From: UBA668 sp963720695
GTDB taxonomy: Bacteria > Actinomycetota > Acidimicrobiia > Acidimicrobiales > Ilumatobacteraceae
DNA: 64,000 bases
Assembly (NCBI GenBank): GCA_963720695.1
Contig: CAVRGG010000001.1
Span: 1,212,633-1,276,632, forward strand
Direction of reading: 5' to 3'
Shown here: in pieces, positions 53,539-62,351 of the stretch
Layout of the letters: each line of letters starts with the position of its first letter
Numbering within the stretch: position 1 is the first letter of the stretch
The notes under the pieces: generated by a model
What the model was told of the DNA's origin: nothing
Databases searched by the model: none
What the model saw: only the letters and a program-made list of their open reading frames with translations
Position numbers and translations under genes: made by a program

Positions 53539-55236
53539 GTGTCCTTCCCGTCCGATCTCGAGATCGCACGCGCTGCGAAGCTCGCTCCGCTCGCCGACAT
53601 CGCCGCCCAGATGGGCATCGGCCCGCACCTGTTGGAGGCCCACGGCGACGACCTCGCCAAGATCAAGCTCGAGGCGATCGAGGAGCTCAGCGACCGGCCC
53701 AAGGCCAAGTACGTCGTGGTCACCGCGATCACACCGACGCCGCTCGGCGAGGGCAAGACCACCACCACGGTCGGCCTCGGCCAGGCGATGCAGCACATCG
53801 GCAAGCGGGCGGTCATCAGCCTGCGCCAGCCCAGCATGGGCCCCACGTTCGGCATCAAGGGTGGAGCGGCCGGTGGCGGCTACAGCCAGGTCATCCCGAT
53901 GGAGCTGCTGAACCTGCACCTCACCGGCGACTTCCACGCGGTCACCGCAGCGCACAACCTGCTGTCAGCGATGGTCGACAACCACCTGCACCAGGGCAAC
54001 GAGCTCGGCCTCGACATCCACAACATCACGTGGCGTCGAGTGCTCGACGTGAACGACCGGGCGCTGCGCAACATCATCGTCGGGCTCGGCGGGAAGATGG
54101 ACGGCGTCACCCGCCAGACCGGGTTCGACATCACCGCGGCTTCCGAGGTCATGGCGATCTTCGCCCTCTCCACCTCCCTCGCGGACATGCGGGCCCGGAT
54201 GGGGCGCATCGTGGTCGGGTACACCAAGGACGGCGACCCGGTCACCGCCGAGCAGCTCAAGGGCGCCGGCTCGATGGCCGTCATCATGAAGGAAGCACTG
54301 AAGCCCAATCTGCTCCAGACGCTGGAGCACACACCCGTCATCGTGCACGCCGGACCGTTCGGCAACATCGCCCACGGCAACAGCTCCATCGTCGGCGACC
54401 TCATCGGCATCCGCGGCGGCGACTACCTCATCACCGAAGCCGGCTTCGGTGCCGACATGGGCGCGGAGCGCTTCTTCAACATCAAGTGCCGCACGTCCGG
54501 GATGGTGCCCGACGCCGCAGTGCTCGTCGCGACGGTCCGGGCACTGAAGGCGCACAGCGGCAAGTTCAAGATCACCCCCGGCAAGCCGCTGCCCGCCGAC
54601 CTGCTGGCCGAGAACCCCGACGACGTGCGTGCCGGTGCGGCGAACCTCATCAAGCAGATCGAGAACGTCAAGGTCCACGGCGTCTCCCCCGTGGTCGCCA
54701 TCAACGCGTTCCCCGGCGACTTCGCCAGCGAGCACGCCGCCATCCGTGAGATCGCCGAGAGCGTCGGCGCCCGCGTCGCCGTGTGCACGCACTTCTCCGA
54801 CGGCGGCGCCGGTGCCACCGACCTCGCCCGCGCCGTGGTCGAGGCGTGCGACGAGCCGAGCAACTTCCAGTTCTGCTACGAGGACGAGGACTCACTGAAG
54901 ACCAAGATCGAGAAGGTCGCCACCAAGATCTACGGCGCCGCCAACGTCACCTACTCCGCGGCGGCCAACACCCAGCTCGCCCGCTACGAGAAGAACGGCT
55001 TCGGCAACCTGCCGGTCTGCATCGCCAAGACCCACCTGTCGATCAGCTCCGACGCCTCCCTCAAGGGCGCTCCGACCGGACACACCGTCAACGTCCGCGA
55101 GGTACGCGCCAGCGTGGGTGCCGGGTTCGTGTACCCGATCTGCGGCGACATGACCACCATGCCAGGGCTGGGCTCGGCGCCCGCGGCGAGCATCATCGAC
55201 TTCGACGAACACGGCGAGATCATCGGACTGTCATGA
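53539..55236 (+). CDS. fhs: formate-tetrahydrofolate ligase
   Basis: 565 residues of the monofunctional enzyme that interconverts formate, ATP and THF with 10-formyl-THF. The P-loop is TPLGEGKTTTTVGL, followed by the family-specific SLRQPSMGPTFGIKGGAAGGGY and GDFHAVTAAHNLL, and AVCTHFSDGGAG later. The start is GTG with AGGGGG upstream; the leader contains a small hairpin TCCCTC/GAGGGA (53498-53515). Together with folD it can oxidise methylene-THF from the demethylases to formate with ATP gain, or run in reverse for biosynthesis. Two IclR-type sites lie at its promoter. Confidence 0.96.
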   Translation: MSFPSDLEIARAAKLAPLADIAAQMGIGPHLLEAHGDDLAKIKLEAIEELSDRPKAKYVVVTAITPTPLGEGKTTTTVGLGQAMQHIGKRAVISLRQPSMGPTFGIKGGAAGGGYSQVIPMELLNLHLTGDFHAVTAAHNLLSAMVDNHLHQGNELGLDIHNITWRRVLDVNDRALRNIIVGLGGKMDGVTRQTGFDITAASEVMAIFALSTSLADMRARMGRIVVGYTKDGDPVTAEQLKGAGSMAVIMKEALKPNLLQTLEHTPVIVHAGPFGNIAHGNSSIVGDLIGIRGGDYLITEAGFGADMGAERFFNIKCRTSGMVPDAAVLVATVRALKAHSGKFKITPGKPLPADLLAENPDDVRAGAANLIKQIENVKVHGVSPVVAINAFPGDFASEHAAIREIAESVGARVAVCTHFSDGGAGATDLARAVVEACDEPSNFQFCYEDEDSLKTKIEKVATKIYGAANVTYSAAANTQLARYEKNGFGNLPVCIAKTHLSISSDASLKGAPTGHTVNVREVRASVGAGFVYPICGDMTTMPGLGSAPAASIIDFDEHGEIIGLS

Positions 55237-56123
55237 CCGAGAACTTCGACCGCACGCCCGGCGGGGCGATCCTGATGGACGGCATCCGCCTGCGCGGCGA
55301 GATCATCGCCCAGCTCAAGGCCACCATCGAAGGCGCCGGCTCACCGAACGTCTGCCTCGCCACGGTGCTCGTCGGCGACGACAAGCCGAGCCAGCTGTAC
55401 GTCGCCAGCAAGCGCAAGCTCGCCGGCGAGGCGGGCATGCAGTCGCGCCACGTGGGCCTCCCCGCCGACGCGTCGCAGACGCAGGTCGAGGATGCGGTCG
55501 CCGAACTGGTGGCCGACCCTGCGGTGCACGGCATCCTCTGCCAACTGCCGCTCCCCGACGGCCTCGACCCAGAGCCCGTGCTCGCCCTGATCCCGCCGGA
55601 GAAGGACGTGGACGGGCTCACCGAGCGGTCGATGGGACGTCTCGTGCGGGGCCTGCCCGGCCACGTCGGCTGCACCCCCCTCGGCGTGATGCGGCTGCTC
55701 GAGCGCTACGGCGTGGCCACGTCCGGCAAACGGGCGACCGTGATCGGCCGCTCCACGCTCACCGGCCTGCCGCAGGTGCTGCTGCTCGGCCGCAAGGGCG
55801 TCGACACGACCGTCACGCTGGCGCACTCGCGCACCAGCGCGGCCGACATGCTCGAGGTGTGCAGGCAGGCCGACATCATCGTCGCCTGCGCGGGCCAGGC
55901 GCGCATGATCACCGCCGCGCACGTCAAGCCCGGCGCAGCCGTCGTCGACGTCGGCGTCTCGCGCACCGAGGCGGGCATCGTCGGCGACGTGGACTTCGAC
56001 GCGGTGCAGGCGATCGCCGGCGCGATCACTCCGATGCCACGAGGGACGGGCCCGATGACCATCGCCTGCCTCCTGGAGAACACGCTCGCCGCGGCGCGCA
56101 TGCTGGGGGCATTCCCCGCGTGA
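55233..56123 (+). CDS. folD: methylene-THF dehydrogenase/cyclohydrolase
   Basis: 296 residues, the usual bifunctional size; it oxidises 5,10-methylene-THF to methenyl-THF and hydrolyses it to 10-formyl-THF. Catalytic Tyr and Lys are in QLYVASKRKLAGEAGM, the folate-binding QLPLPDG and PPEKDVDGL blocks follow, and the NADP fold has VIGRSTLTGLP with GRSTLTG in place of the usual GRSxxVG. The ATG overlaps the fhs stop (ATGA), so the two are coupled and the pair acts as one one-carbon module. Actinobacteria usually have a separate folD, so this may be a second, dedicated copy. Confidence 0.94.
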   Translation: MTENFDRTPGGAILMDGIRLRGEIIAQLKATIEGAGSPNVCLATVLVGDDKPSQLYVASKRKLAGEAGMQSRHVGLPADASQTQVEDAVAELVADPAVHGILCQLPLPDGLDPEPVLALIPPEKDVDGLTERSMGRLVRGLPGHVGCTPLGVMRLLERYGVATSGKRATVIGRSTLTGLPQVLLLGRKGVDTTVTLAHSRTSAADMLEVCRQADIIVACAGQARMITAAHVKPGAAVVDVGVSRTEAGIVGDVDFDAVQAIAGAITPMPRGTGPMTIACLLENTLAAARMLGAFPA

Positions 56124-57157
56124 CGGGTGGCCACACGCTGCTCACGCTCGACGAGATCGAGGACATCAGCCGCCGAATGCTGCTCGCGTCCGGTGCATCG
56201 GCTCTCCAGGCCGACGCGACCGCCCGCAGCATCCGCGAGGCCGAGGCGGAGGGCATCCGCACCGTCGGGCTGAGCTACCTGCCCACGTACTGCGATCACG
56301 TGGCATGCGGCAAGGTGATCGGCGACGCGGTTCCCATCGTCAGCCGCCCGCGCCCGGGCACCGTCGTGGTCGATGCCGGTCTCGGCTTCTGCCATCCCGC
56401 ATTCGAGGCCGGCGAGCCGCATCTGGTGGCCGCCGCTCGCGCGAACGGCGTCGCCCTCCTCGCGATCACGCACTCGTACTCGGCCGGGGTGCTCGGTTGG
56501 TTCGTGGATCGGCTCGCTCGCCAGGGCCTGATCGCGATCATGTTCGCCAACTCGTCGGCACTGATGGCACCCCACGGCGGCACCCGCCCGTTCTTCGGGA
56601 CCAACCCGATCGCATGGGCGGCTCCCCGCCGCGACGGCGCACCCGTGGTGGCCGACCTGTCGTCCTCGGCCGTGGCCTGGGTGCGGGTGAACGCCGCAGC
56701 ACAGGCCGGAGAACCGATCCCCCTCGGCTGGGCACTCGACGCTGCCGGTGAGCCCACGACCGACGCAGTGGCGGCCCTCGCCGGCTCGATGGCTCCGTCG
56801 GGCGGCCACAAGGGTTCGGCCCTCGCCCTGCTGGTCGACGTCATGGCCGGCGGGGTGGCCGCCTCCAACTTCTCCCACGAGGCGTCGAGCTTCGGTGGCA
56901 CCGTCGGAGGTCCCCCCGACGTCGGTCAGGTGGTGTTGGCCATCGACCCCAGCGCCACGATGGGCGAGGGGTTCCTCGACCGTCTCGAGCACGAGTTCGC
57001 CGCGCTCGCGGCCGAGCCCGGCGTGCGGCTCCCCGGCGATCGCCGACTCGCCGACCGCGCCGCGGCCGAGCGCGACGGGGTGTCGGTGCCCACCGACCTG
57101 TACGCACAACTGCAGGAGTACGCGGCCACCGGCTCGCCCGCCCGGCGTTCCGTCTAG
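56120..57157 (+). CDS. Ldh2-family (malate/L-lactate dehydrogenase-like) oxidoreductase with altered active site
   Basis: 345 residues of the Ldh2 family, which includes malate, ureidoglycolate and delta1-pyrroline/piperideine-2-carboxylate reductases. The cofactor-binding GGTRPFFGTNPIAWAAP and the PSGGHKGSALALLVDVMAGG block are clear. The normally conserved SHGxxR near residue 50 reads TVGLSY, and the SxHFG motif reads SYSAG, so two family His are absent. The reaction may differ or the substrate may be unusual. The start is GTG in a GTGA overlap with folD. A pyrroline-2-carboxylate reductase-like role would suit proline-betaine breakdown, but the lost His argue for caution. Confidence 0.78.
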   Translation: MTGGHTLLTLDEIEDISRRMLLASGASALQADATARSIREAEAEGIRTVGLSYLPTYCDHVACGKVIGDAVPIVSRPRPGTVVVDAGLGFCHPAFEAGEPHLVAAARANGVALLAITHSYSAGVLGWFVDRLARQGLIAIMFANSSALMAPHGGTRPFFGTNPIAWAAPRRDGAPVVADLSSSAVAWVRVNAAAQAGEPIPLGWALDAAGEPTTDAVAALAGSMAPSGGHKGSALALLVDVMAGGVAASNFSHEASSFGGTVGGPPDVGQVVLAIDPSATMGEGFLDRLEHEFAALAAEPGVRLPGDRRLADRAAAERDGVSVPTDLYAQLQEYAATGSPARRSV

Positions 57158-57163
57158 CGGAAC
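57147..57163. promoter_or_regulatory. IclR-type operator upstream of iclR-GMC operon
   Basis: GTTCC-GTCTAGC-GGAAC is a perfect dyad whose inner bases also pair (GTTCCG/CGGAAC). It overlaps the stop codon of the Ldh2 gene and ends 8 nt before the TATGAT -10 (57172-57177), the same spacing as at fhs. Confidence 0.75.
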
Positions 57164-57201
57164 GTATGCCGTATGATGGGACACACCGGGAGGGGACACC
57201 G

Positions 57202-57936
57202 ATGACGACCGTGCAATCGATCGACCGAGCATTCGCCGTGTTGCGATCGCTGACCGCCGGTCCGGCAGGTGTCACCGACATCGCCGACCGTGTCGAGCTG
57301 CCCAAGAGCACCGTGTCGCGCCTGCTGTCCACACTGGAAGAGCTCGGCGCCGTCGAGCAGGTCGCCGTCGGCGGCGAGTACCGCATCGGCTGGGCGATGC
57401 TCGAACTCGCCGCAGCGGCACGTCCCGGGAGGTCGTTGGTCTCGGTGGCCCGGCCCCACCTCGCCGAACTGAACCGGCTCACCGGCGAGGCCGCCGGCAT
57501 CTCCATCCCCGACGGCATCGAGATGCTCTATCTCGATCAGCTCACACCCGACAGCGAGTTGCAGGTGAGGGACTGGACGGGCCACCGTATTCCCATGCAC
57601 GCCGTGCCGTCAGGCCAAGTGGTGCTCGCATCGGACCCTGAGCTGGTCGCCCGCGTCACCGACGGCCCGCTCACCCGGTTCACCGAGCACACGATCACCT
57701 CCGCGGTGGAACTGCAGAAGCGACTGGCACTGGTCGACCACGACGGCTACGCGTGGGCGTTCGAGGAGTTCGCCGTGGGCCTCAACTCCGTCGCGGCGGC
57801 CGTGCGCGCCGAGGACGGGCACGTGATCGCGTCGCTGCACGTGTACGGGCCGGCATCACGCTTCCCCGGCGACGTCGACCTCGCCGAGCTCGGTGCGCTC
57901 GTCCGGGCGACCGCCGACAAGATCCGGATCGACTGA
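57202..57936 (+). CDS. IclR-family regulator of the one-carbon/osmolyte genes
   Basis: 244 residues. The winged helix is at 5-65 (QSIDRAFAVLRSL; VELPKSTVSRLLSTLEELGAV) and the effector domain spans 80-240 (LAELNRLTGEAAGISI, YLDQLTPDSELQVRDWTG, FEEFAVGLNSVAAAV). A strong GGGAGGGG precedes the ATG at 57202. A 17-bp dyad at its own promoter recurs between the dddP-like gene and fhs, so it likely controls itself, the GMC operon, fhs-folD-ldh2 and the dddP-like gene. The inducer is probably a catabolite of the imported compound. The stop overlaps the GMC gene start (TGATG). Confidence 0.9.
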   Translation: MTTVQSIDRAFAVLRSLTAGPAGVTDIADRVELPKSTVSRLLSTLEELGAVEQVAVGGEYRIGWAMLELAAAARPGRSLVSVARPHLAELNRLTGEAAGISIPDGIEMLYLDQLTPDSELQVRDWTGHRIPMHAVPSGQVVLASDPELVARVTDGPLTRFTEHTITSAVELQKRLALVDHDGYAWAFEEFAVGLNSVAAAVRAEDGHVIASLHVYGPASRFPGDVDLAELGALVRATADKIRID

Positions 57937-59589
57937 TGAAAAGAGAGCCCGTGGACCGATACGACTACATCATCGTCGGGGGCGGATCGGCCGGCTCGGC
58001 GCTGGCCAACCGCCTCAGCGCCGACCCCGCGCACAAGGTGCTCGTCCTCGAGGCCGGTCGCCCCGACTACAAGTGGGACGTCTTCATCCACATGCCGGCG
58101 GCGCTGATGTTCCCGATCGGGAGCCGCTTCTACGACTGGAAGTACGAGAGCGAGCCGGAGCCCCACATGAACGGGCGCAAGGTGTACCACGCGCGCGGCA
58201 AGGTGCTCGGTGGGTCGAGCAGCATCAACGGCATGATCTTCCAGCGCGGCAATCCGATGGACTACGAGCGCTGGGCCGCCGACAAGGGCATGGAGACATG
58301 GGACTACGCCCACTGCCTCCCGTACTTCAAGAAGATGGAGAACTGCCTGGCCGGCGGTGACGAGTGGCGCGGCAGCAGCGGACCGCTGAAGCTCGAGCGC
58401 GGTCCGTCCACCAACCCGCTGATCGACGCGTTCTTCGAGGCGACGCAGCAGGCCGGATATCCGATCACCTCCGACGTCAACGGTTACCAGCAGGAGGGCT
58501 TCGCCCGCTTCGACCGCAACGTGTACCGCGGCCGCCGCCTCAGCGCTGCTCGCGCCTATCTGCACCCGGTGATGAACCGCGCCAACCTCACCGTCACGAC
58601 TCGGGCGCTCGTCCACAAGGTGCTCTTCGACGGCACACGTGCGACCGGTGTGCAGTACTCGGTGCGTGGCAAGACCCGCACCGCGCAGGCCGCCGAAGTC
58701 GTGCTGTGCGGCGGCGCGTTCAACACGCCGCAGCTGCTCCAGCTCAGCGGCATCGGCAACGCGAAGGAGTTACAAGCACTGGGCATCCCGGTCGTGCACG
58801 ACCTGCCGGCCGTCGGTGAGCACATGCAGGACCACCTCGAGGTCTACGTGCAGCACGCGTGCACGCAGCCGGTGTCGCTGCAGCAGAACCTGCAGTTGTG
58901 GCGTCGACCGTGGATCGGACTGCAGTGGCTGTTCCGCAAGGGTCCCGGTACCAGCAACCACTTCGAGTCGGGCGGGTTCACGCGGAGCAACGACGAGGTC
59001 GCGTATCCGAACCTGATGTTCCACTTCCTCCCCATCGCCGTGCGTTACGACGGATCGGCACCCGCGGGTGGCCACGGCTACCAGGTGCACATCGGGCCGA
59101 TGTACTCGAACTCGGAAGGGTCGGTGAAGATCACCTCGACCGACCCGACCGTGAAGCCCGCCCTGCGCTTCAACTACCTGTCCACCGACCAGGATCGTCG
59201 GGAATGGGTCGAGGCGATCCGGACGGCGCGCACCATCCTCGAGCAGCCGGGCTTCGCCCCCTACGACGGCGGCGAGATCTCCCCCGGCCCGTCGGTGGAG
59301 ACCGACGAACAGATCCTCGACTGGGTCCGCAAGGACGGCGAGACGGCGCTGCACCCGTCGTGCACGGCGCGCATGGGAGCCGAGGACGACTCCAGCGTGG
59401 TCGATCCCCTCACGATGAAGGTCTGGGGTGTGGACGGTCTACGCGTCGTGCGACGCCTCGGCGATGCGCTACGTCACCAACGGCAACATCTACGCCCCGG
59501 TGATGATGATGGCCGAGAAGGCAGCGGACCTCATCCTCGGGAACACGCCGCTCGCCCCGGAGCCCGCTCCGTTCTTCCGAGCGAAGTAG
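57936..59589 (+). pseudogene. GMC-family oxidoreductase (choline dehydrogenase-like), one frameshift near the 3' end
   Basis: Corrected length is 550 residues. The FAD motif YIIVGGGSAGSALANRLS, signature 1 (VLGGSSSINGMIFQRGN), signature 2 (GAFNTPQLLQLSGIG) and the catalytic His in HPSCTARMG are in one frame. At 59448-59452 (GTGCGAC) one extra base moves the frame by +1; the rest, ASAMRYVTNGNIYAPVMMMA with the conserved Asn, continues in the next frame to TAG at 59587. The family oxidises alcohols such as choline; DddA, which oxidises 3-hydroxypropionate from DMSP-derived acrylate, belongs to the same family. A sequence error is likelier than decay. Confidence 0.85.
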
Positions 59590-59597
59590 GCCGACCG

Positions 59598-60609
59598 ATG
59601 CGGGGCGTGGTGCTCACCGGTCACGGAGGGTACGACTGCCTCGTCGAGCGCGACGATCTCGAACGTCCGGTCGCCGGGCCTGGTGAGGTCCTCGTCAAGG
59701 TCGGGGCGGCGGCGGTGAACAACACCGACATCAACACCCGCATCGGCTGGTACTCCGGCGGAGGCTGGACAGGGTCGTTCACGTTTCCCCGCATCCAGGG
59801 CATCGACGCCTGCGGCGAGGTCGTGGCCGTCGGTGCCGGCGTCGACACCGCTCGTGTGGGCGAGCGGGTGCTCGTCGAACCGTGCTGGCGTGAGCCGGGC
59901 GCGCCGTTCGCGACGGCGAAGTTCTTCGGGTCCGAGGTCGACGGCGCGTTCGCGGAGTTCACGGTCGTTCCAGGGCGGCACGCCCACCCCGTCGACAGCG
60001 ATCTCACCGATCTCGAGCTCGCCTCGTTCCCCTGCTCGTACTCGACGGCCGAGAACATGCTGACGCGGGCAGCGGTGGCTCAGGGCGAGCGAGTGCTCGT
60101 GACGGGCGCCAGTGGGGGTGTCGGCTCGGCCGCCGTGCAGCTCGCTGCGGCGCGTGGCGCCACGGTCGCCGCGATGGCGGGGGCGGACAAGCACTCGATC
60201 CTGCGCGACCTCGGGGCGTCCGCCGTGGCCGCCCGCGACGCCTCACCGTCATCGGTGTGGGGCACGCACTCCTTCGACGTCGTCATCGACGTGGTGGGCG
60301 GCAACGGTTGGCCCGAACTGCTCGACGTGCTCCGCCCGGGCGGCCGCTACGCCGTCGCCGGCGCGATCGGAGGTCCGGTGGTCTCGCTCGACCTGCGGAC
60401 CCTCTATCTGAAGGACCTGCGTCTGCTCGGCTGCACCGTGCTCGACGAGGGGGTGTTCGCCGCACTGGTGCAGCGAATCGAGCGCGAGCGAGATCCGCCC
60501 GCTCGTCGCGGCCGCGTTCCCGCTGCGCGACATCGTCGCCGCCCAGGAGCTGTTCCTCTCCAAACGACACGTCGGCAAGATCGTGCTCGACCTCGCGAGC
60601 GACCGATGA
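59598..60609 (+). pseudogene. MDR-family alcohol dehydrogenase/quinone reductase, one frameshift
   Basis: Corrected length is 336 residues. The N-terminal GroES-like domain (ERPVAGPGEVLVKVGAAAVN is split by a Leu-rich start) leads to the NAD(P) fold VLVTGASGGVGSAAVQLAAA, then FDVVIDVVGGNGWPELLDVL. At about 60483-60489 (GCGCGAG) one extra base shifts the frame; EIRPLVAAAFPLRDIVAAQE then continues to TGA at 60607. The end is typical of zinc-type or quinone-oxidoreductase MDR proteins, a superfamily that also holds the acryloyl-CoA reductase AcuI. It follows the GMC gene by 8 nt and overlaps the next gene (ATGA). Confidence 0.82.
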
Positions 60610-61305
60610 ATGACGTCGACACCGGTGAGGTCTACGAGGCCGTTCGCCAGGCGTTCCTGGCGACGGTCGCCGGGCTGTCCCCGGAAGGCTGGGGAACGAA
60701 GGTACCGGCGACACCCGCGTGGACCGTGCACGACGTGCTCTCGCACGTGGTGGGCATCGCCACCGGACTGAACGCGCTCGACTTCCCCGACGACGACGAC
60801 GTAGGCGGCGAGCGCTGGGCGCAGCGCCAGGTGGACACCCGTCGTGGGCGCAGCGTCGGCGACCTGCGCTCGGAGTGGGATCGCGAGGCGCCGCAGTTCG
60901 AGTCCGGTCTCCGTGAGTTCGGGTACGAGTTCGGGAGCCACTTCGTCGGCGACCTCCACACCCACCACCACGACGTCCGCTCCGCCCTCGCGCTCGGCGC
61001 CCGACCCGGATCCGCTCGCCACCGCCGTGTCGCTCGATCACTACCTGCTGTTCATGCACGAGTCGCTCGTCGAACGCACATGGGGTTCGATCGAGGTGCG
61101 CGCCGACGGGCTCGACCGGCTCGTCGGTGCCGGCCCGGTGCGCGCCACGGTGACGGCTCCGGCCTTCGACCTGCTCCGCTCGTTCTCCGCCCGTCGCACA
61201 CGCCGCGAGGTCCAGGCACTCGACTGGTCGGGCGACGTCGAGGCTGTCCTCGCCGTGCTCGACACCATCTACACCGGCGGATACCGCTTCCCCGACGAGC
61301 GCTGA
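60606..61305 (+). pseudogene. maleylpyruvate-isomerase/DinB-type mycothiol-family protein, one frameshift
   Basis: Corrected length is 232 residues. The N-terminal half (AWTVHDVLSHVVGIATGLN, then FVGDLHTHHHDVRSALAL) carries the metal His of the family; the C-terminal half (LATAVSLDHYLLFMHESLV to YRFPDER) lies in the next frame. The extra base is at about 60990-61003 (GGCGCCCGACC). Members probably use mycothiol and a divalent metal. Its ATG overlaps the MDR stop, so it belongs to the iclR-GMC-MDR operon. Confidence 0.75.
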
Positions 61306-61323
61306 GCGGGCGACCGCCGCGGA

Positions 61324-62259
61324 CTACTGGAGGATCGCGGGGAAGCCTTCGGCGCGCAGGTCGGTGCCGAGCGCGTCTTCCAGGAGCTTGACCACTTGGC
61401 TCGACCAGGCGTCGCCGCCGTACTGGGAGCGGGCGCGCACAAAGGTCTGCATCGTCTGCCGGCGAGGTCGAGCGGCACGCCGAAGTCGCGGCCGAACTGC
61501 ATGCGCGAAGCCGAGGTCCTTGCACGCGAGGTCCATGGTGAAACCGATGTTGTAGCTGCCGTTGAGGATCACCTGGCTCTCGGTCTCGTGGACGAAGCTG
61601 TTGCCCGAACTGTTGAGGATCGCCTCGAACGACTTGGCCAGATCGAGGCCGCCGCGCTTGGCCAACATCAGCGCTTCGCCAGCAGCGACCAGGTGGATGA
61701 ACGCGAGCATGTTGGTGATCACCTTGATCACCGCGGCGCTGCCCAGCGGGCCCATGTGGAGGACCGGACTCCCGATCGCCGAGAGCAGCTCGGCGTTCGA
61801 TTCGTACACGGCCTCGTCGCCTCCGACCAGCACGGTGATCTCGCCGGCCGCCGCCTTGTGCACTCCCCCGGTGACCGGTGCCTCGAGCATCAGTACACCC
61901 TGCGCGGCGGCAAGCTCCGCGAGGCGAAGGGTCTCGCTCTGGTCGTTGGTGCTGTTGTCGATCCAGGTGCCTCCCTTCCGCAGTCCCGCCAGCACACCGT
62001 CGGCACCGGTCATCACCGCGTCGACCGCCCGCGGTGACGGCAGGCAGGTGAACACGACGTCGCTCGCCTCGGCAACGCCCCGGGCGGTGTCGGCCCACCG
62101 GGCGCCCATCGCGAGCAGCGGCTCGGCGACCGACCGGTCGAGGTCGGTCACGGTCACCTCGTGCCCGGCTCGCACGAGGCTGTGCGCAAGGTGGAAGCCG
62201 AGGTTGCCGAGGCCCACGTAGCCGACGCGGCGAGGTGAGGAGGGTGGGAGCGCAGTCAT
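61324..62259 (-). pseudogene. 3-hydroxyisobutyrate dehydrogenase-family protein, two compensating frameshifts
   Basis: About 311 residues. The NAD motif VGYVGLGNLGFHLAHSL, substrate loop EAPVTGGVHKAAAG and catalytic Lys in AAVIKVITNML are in one frame. Between 61504 and 61457 the frame is displaced: one extra base near ATGCGCG (about 61504) and one missing base near 61457 return the frame, with MQFGRDFGVPLDLAG in the displaced part. CATACT lies 6 nt before the ATG at 62259. The family oxidises beta-hydroxy acids such as 3-hydroxyisobutyrate, 3-hydroxypropionate or tartronate semialdehyde. Confidence 0.8.
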
Positions 62260-62351
62260 CCTCGCAGTATGCACGAGAGGCCGACGGCGCGGCCGCGTCG
62301 GGGTGATTACAGTGTCTCGGCAATCAACCGCACGATCGGGGGGCGACGTGG

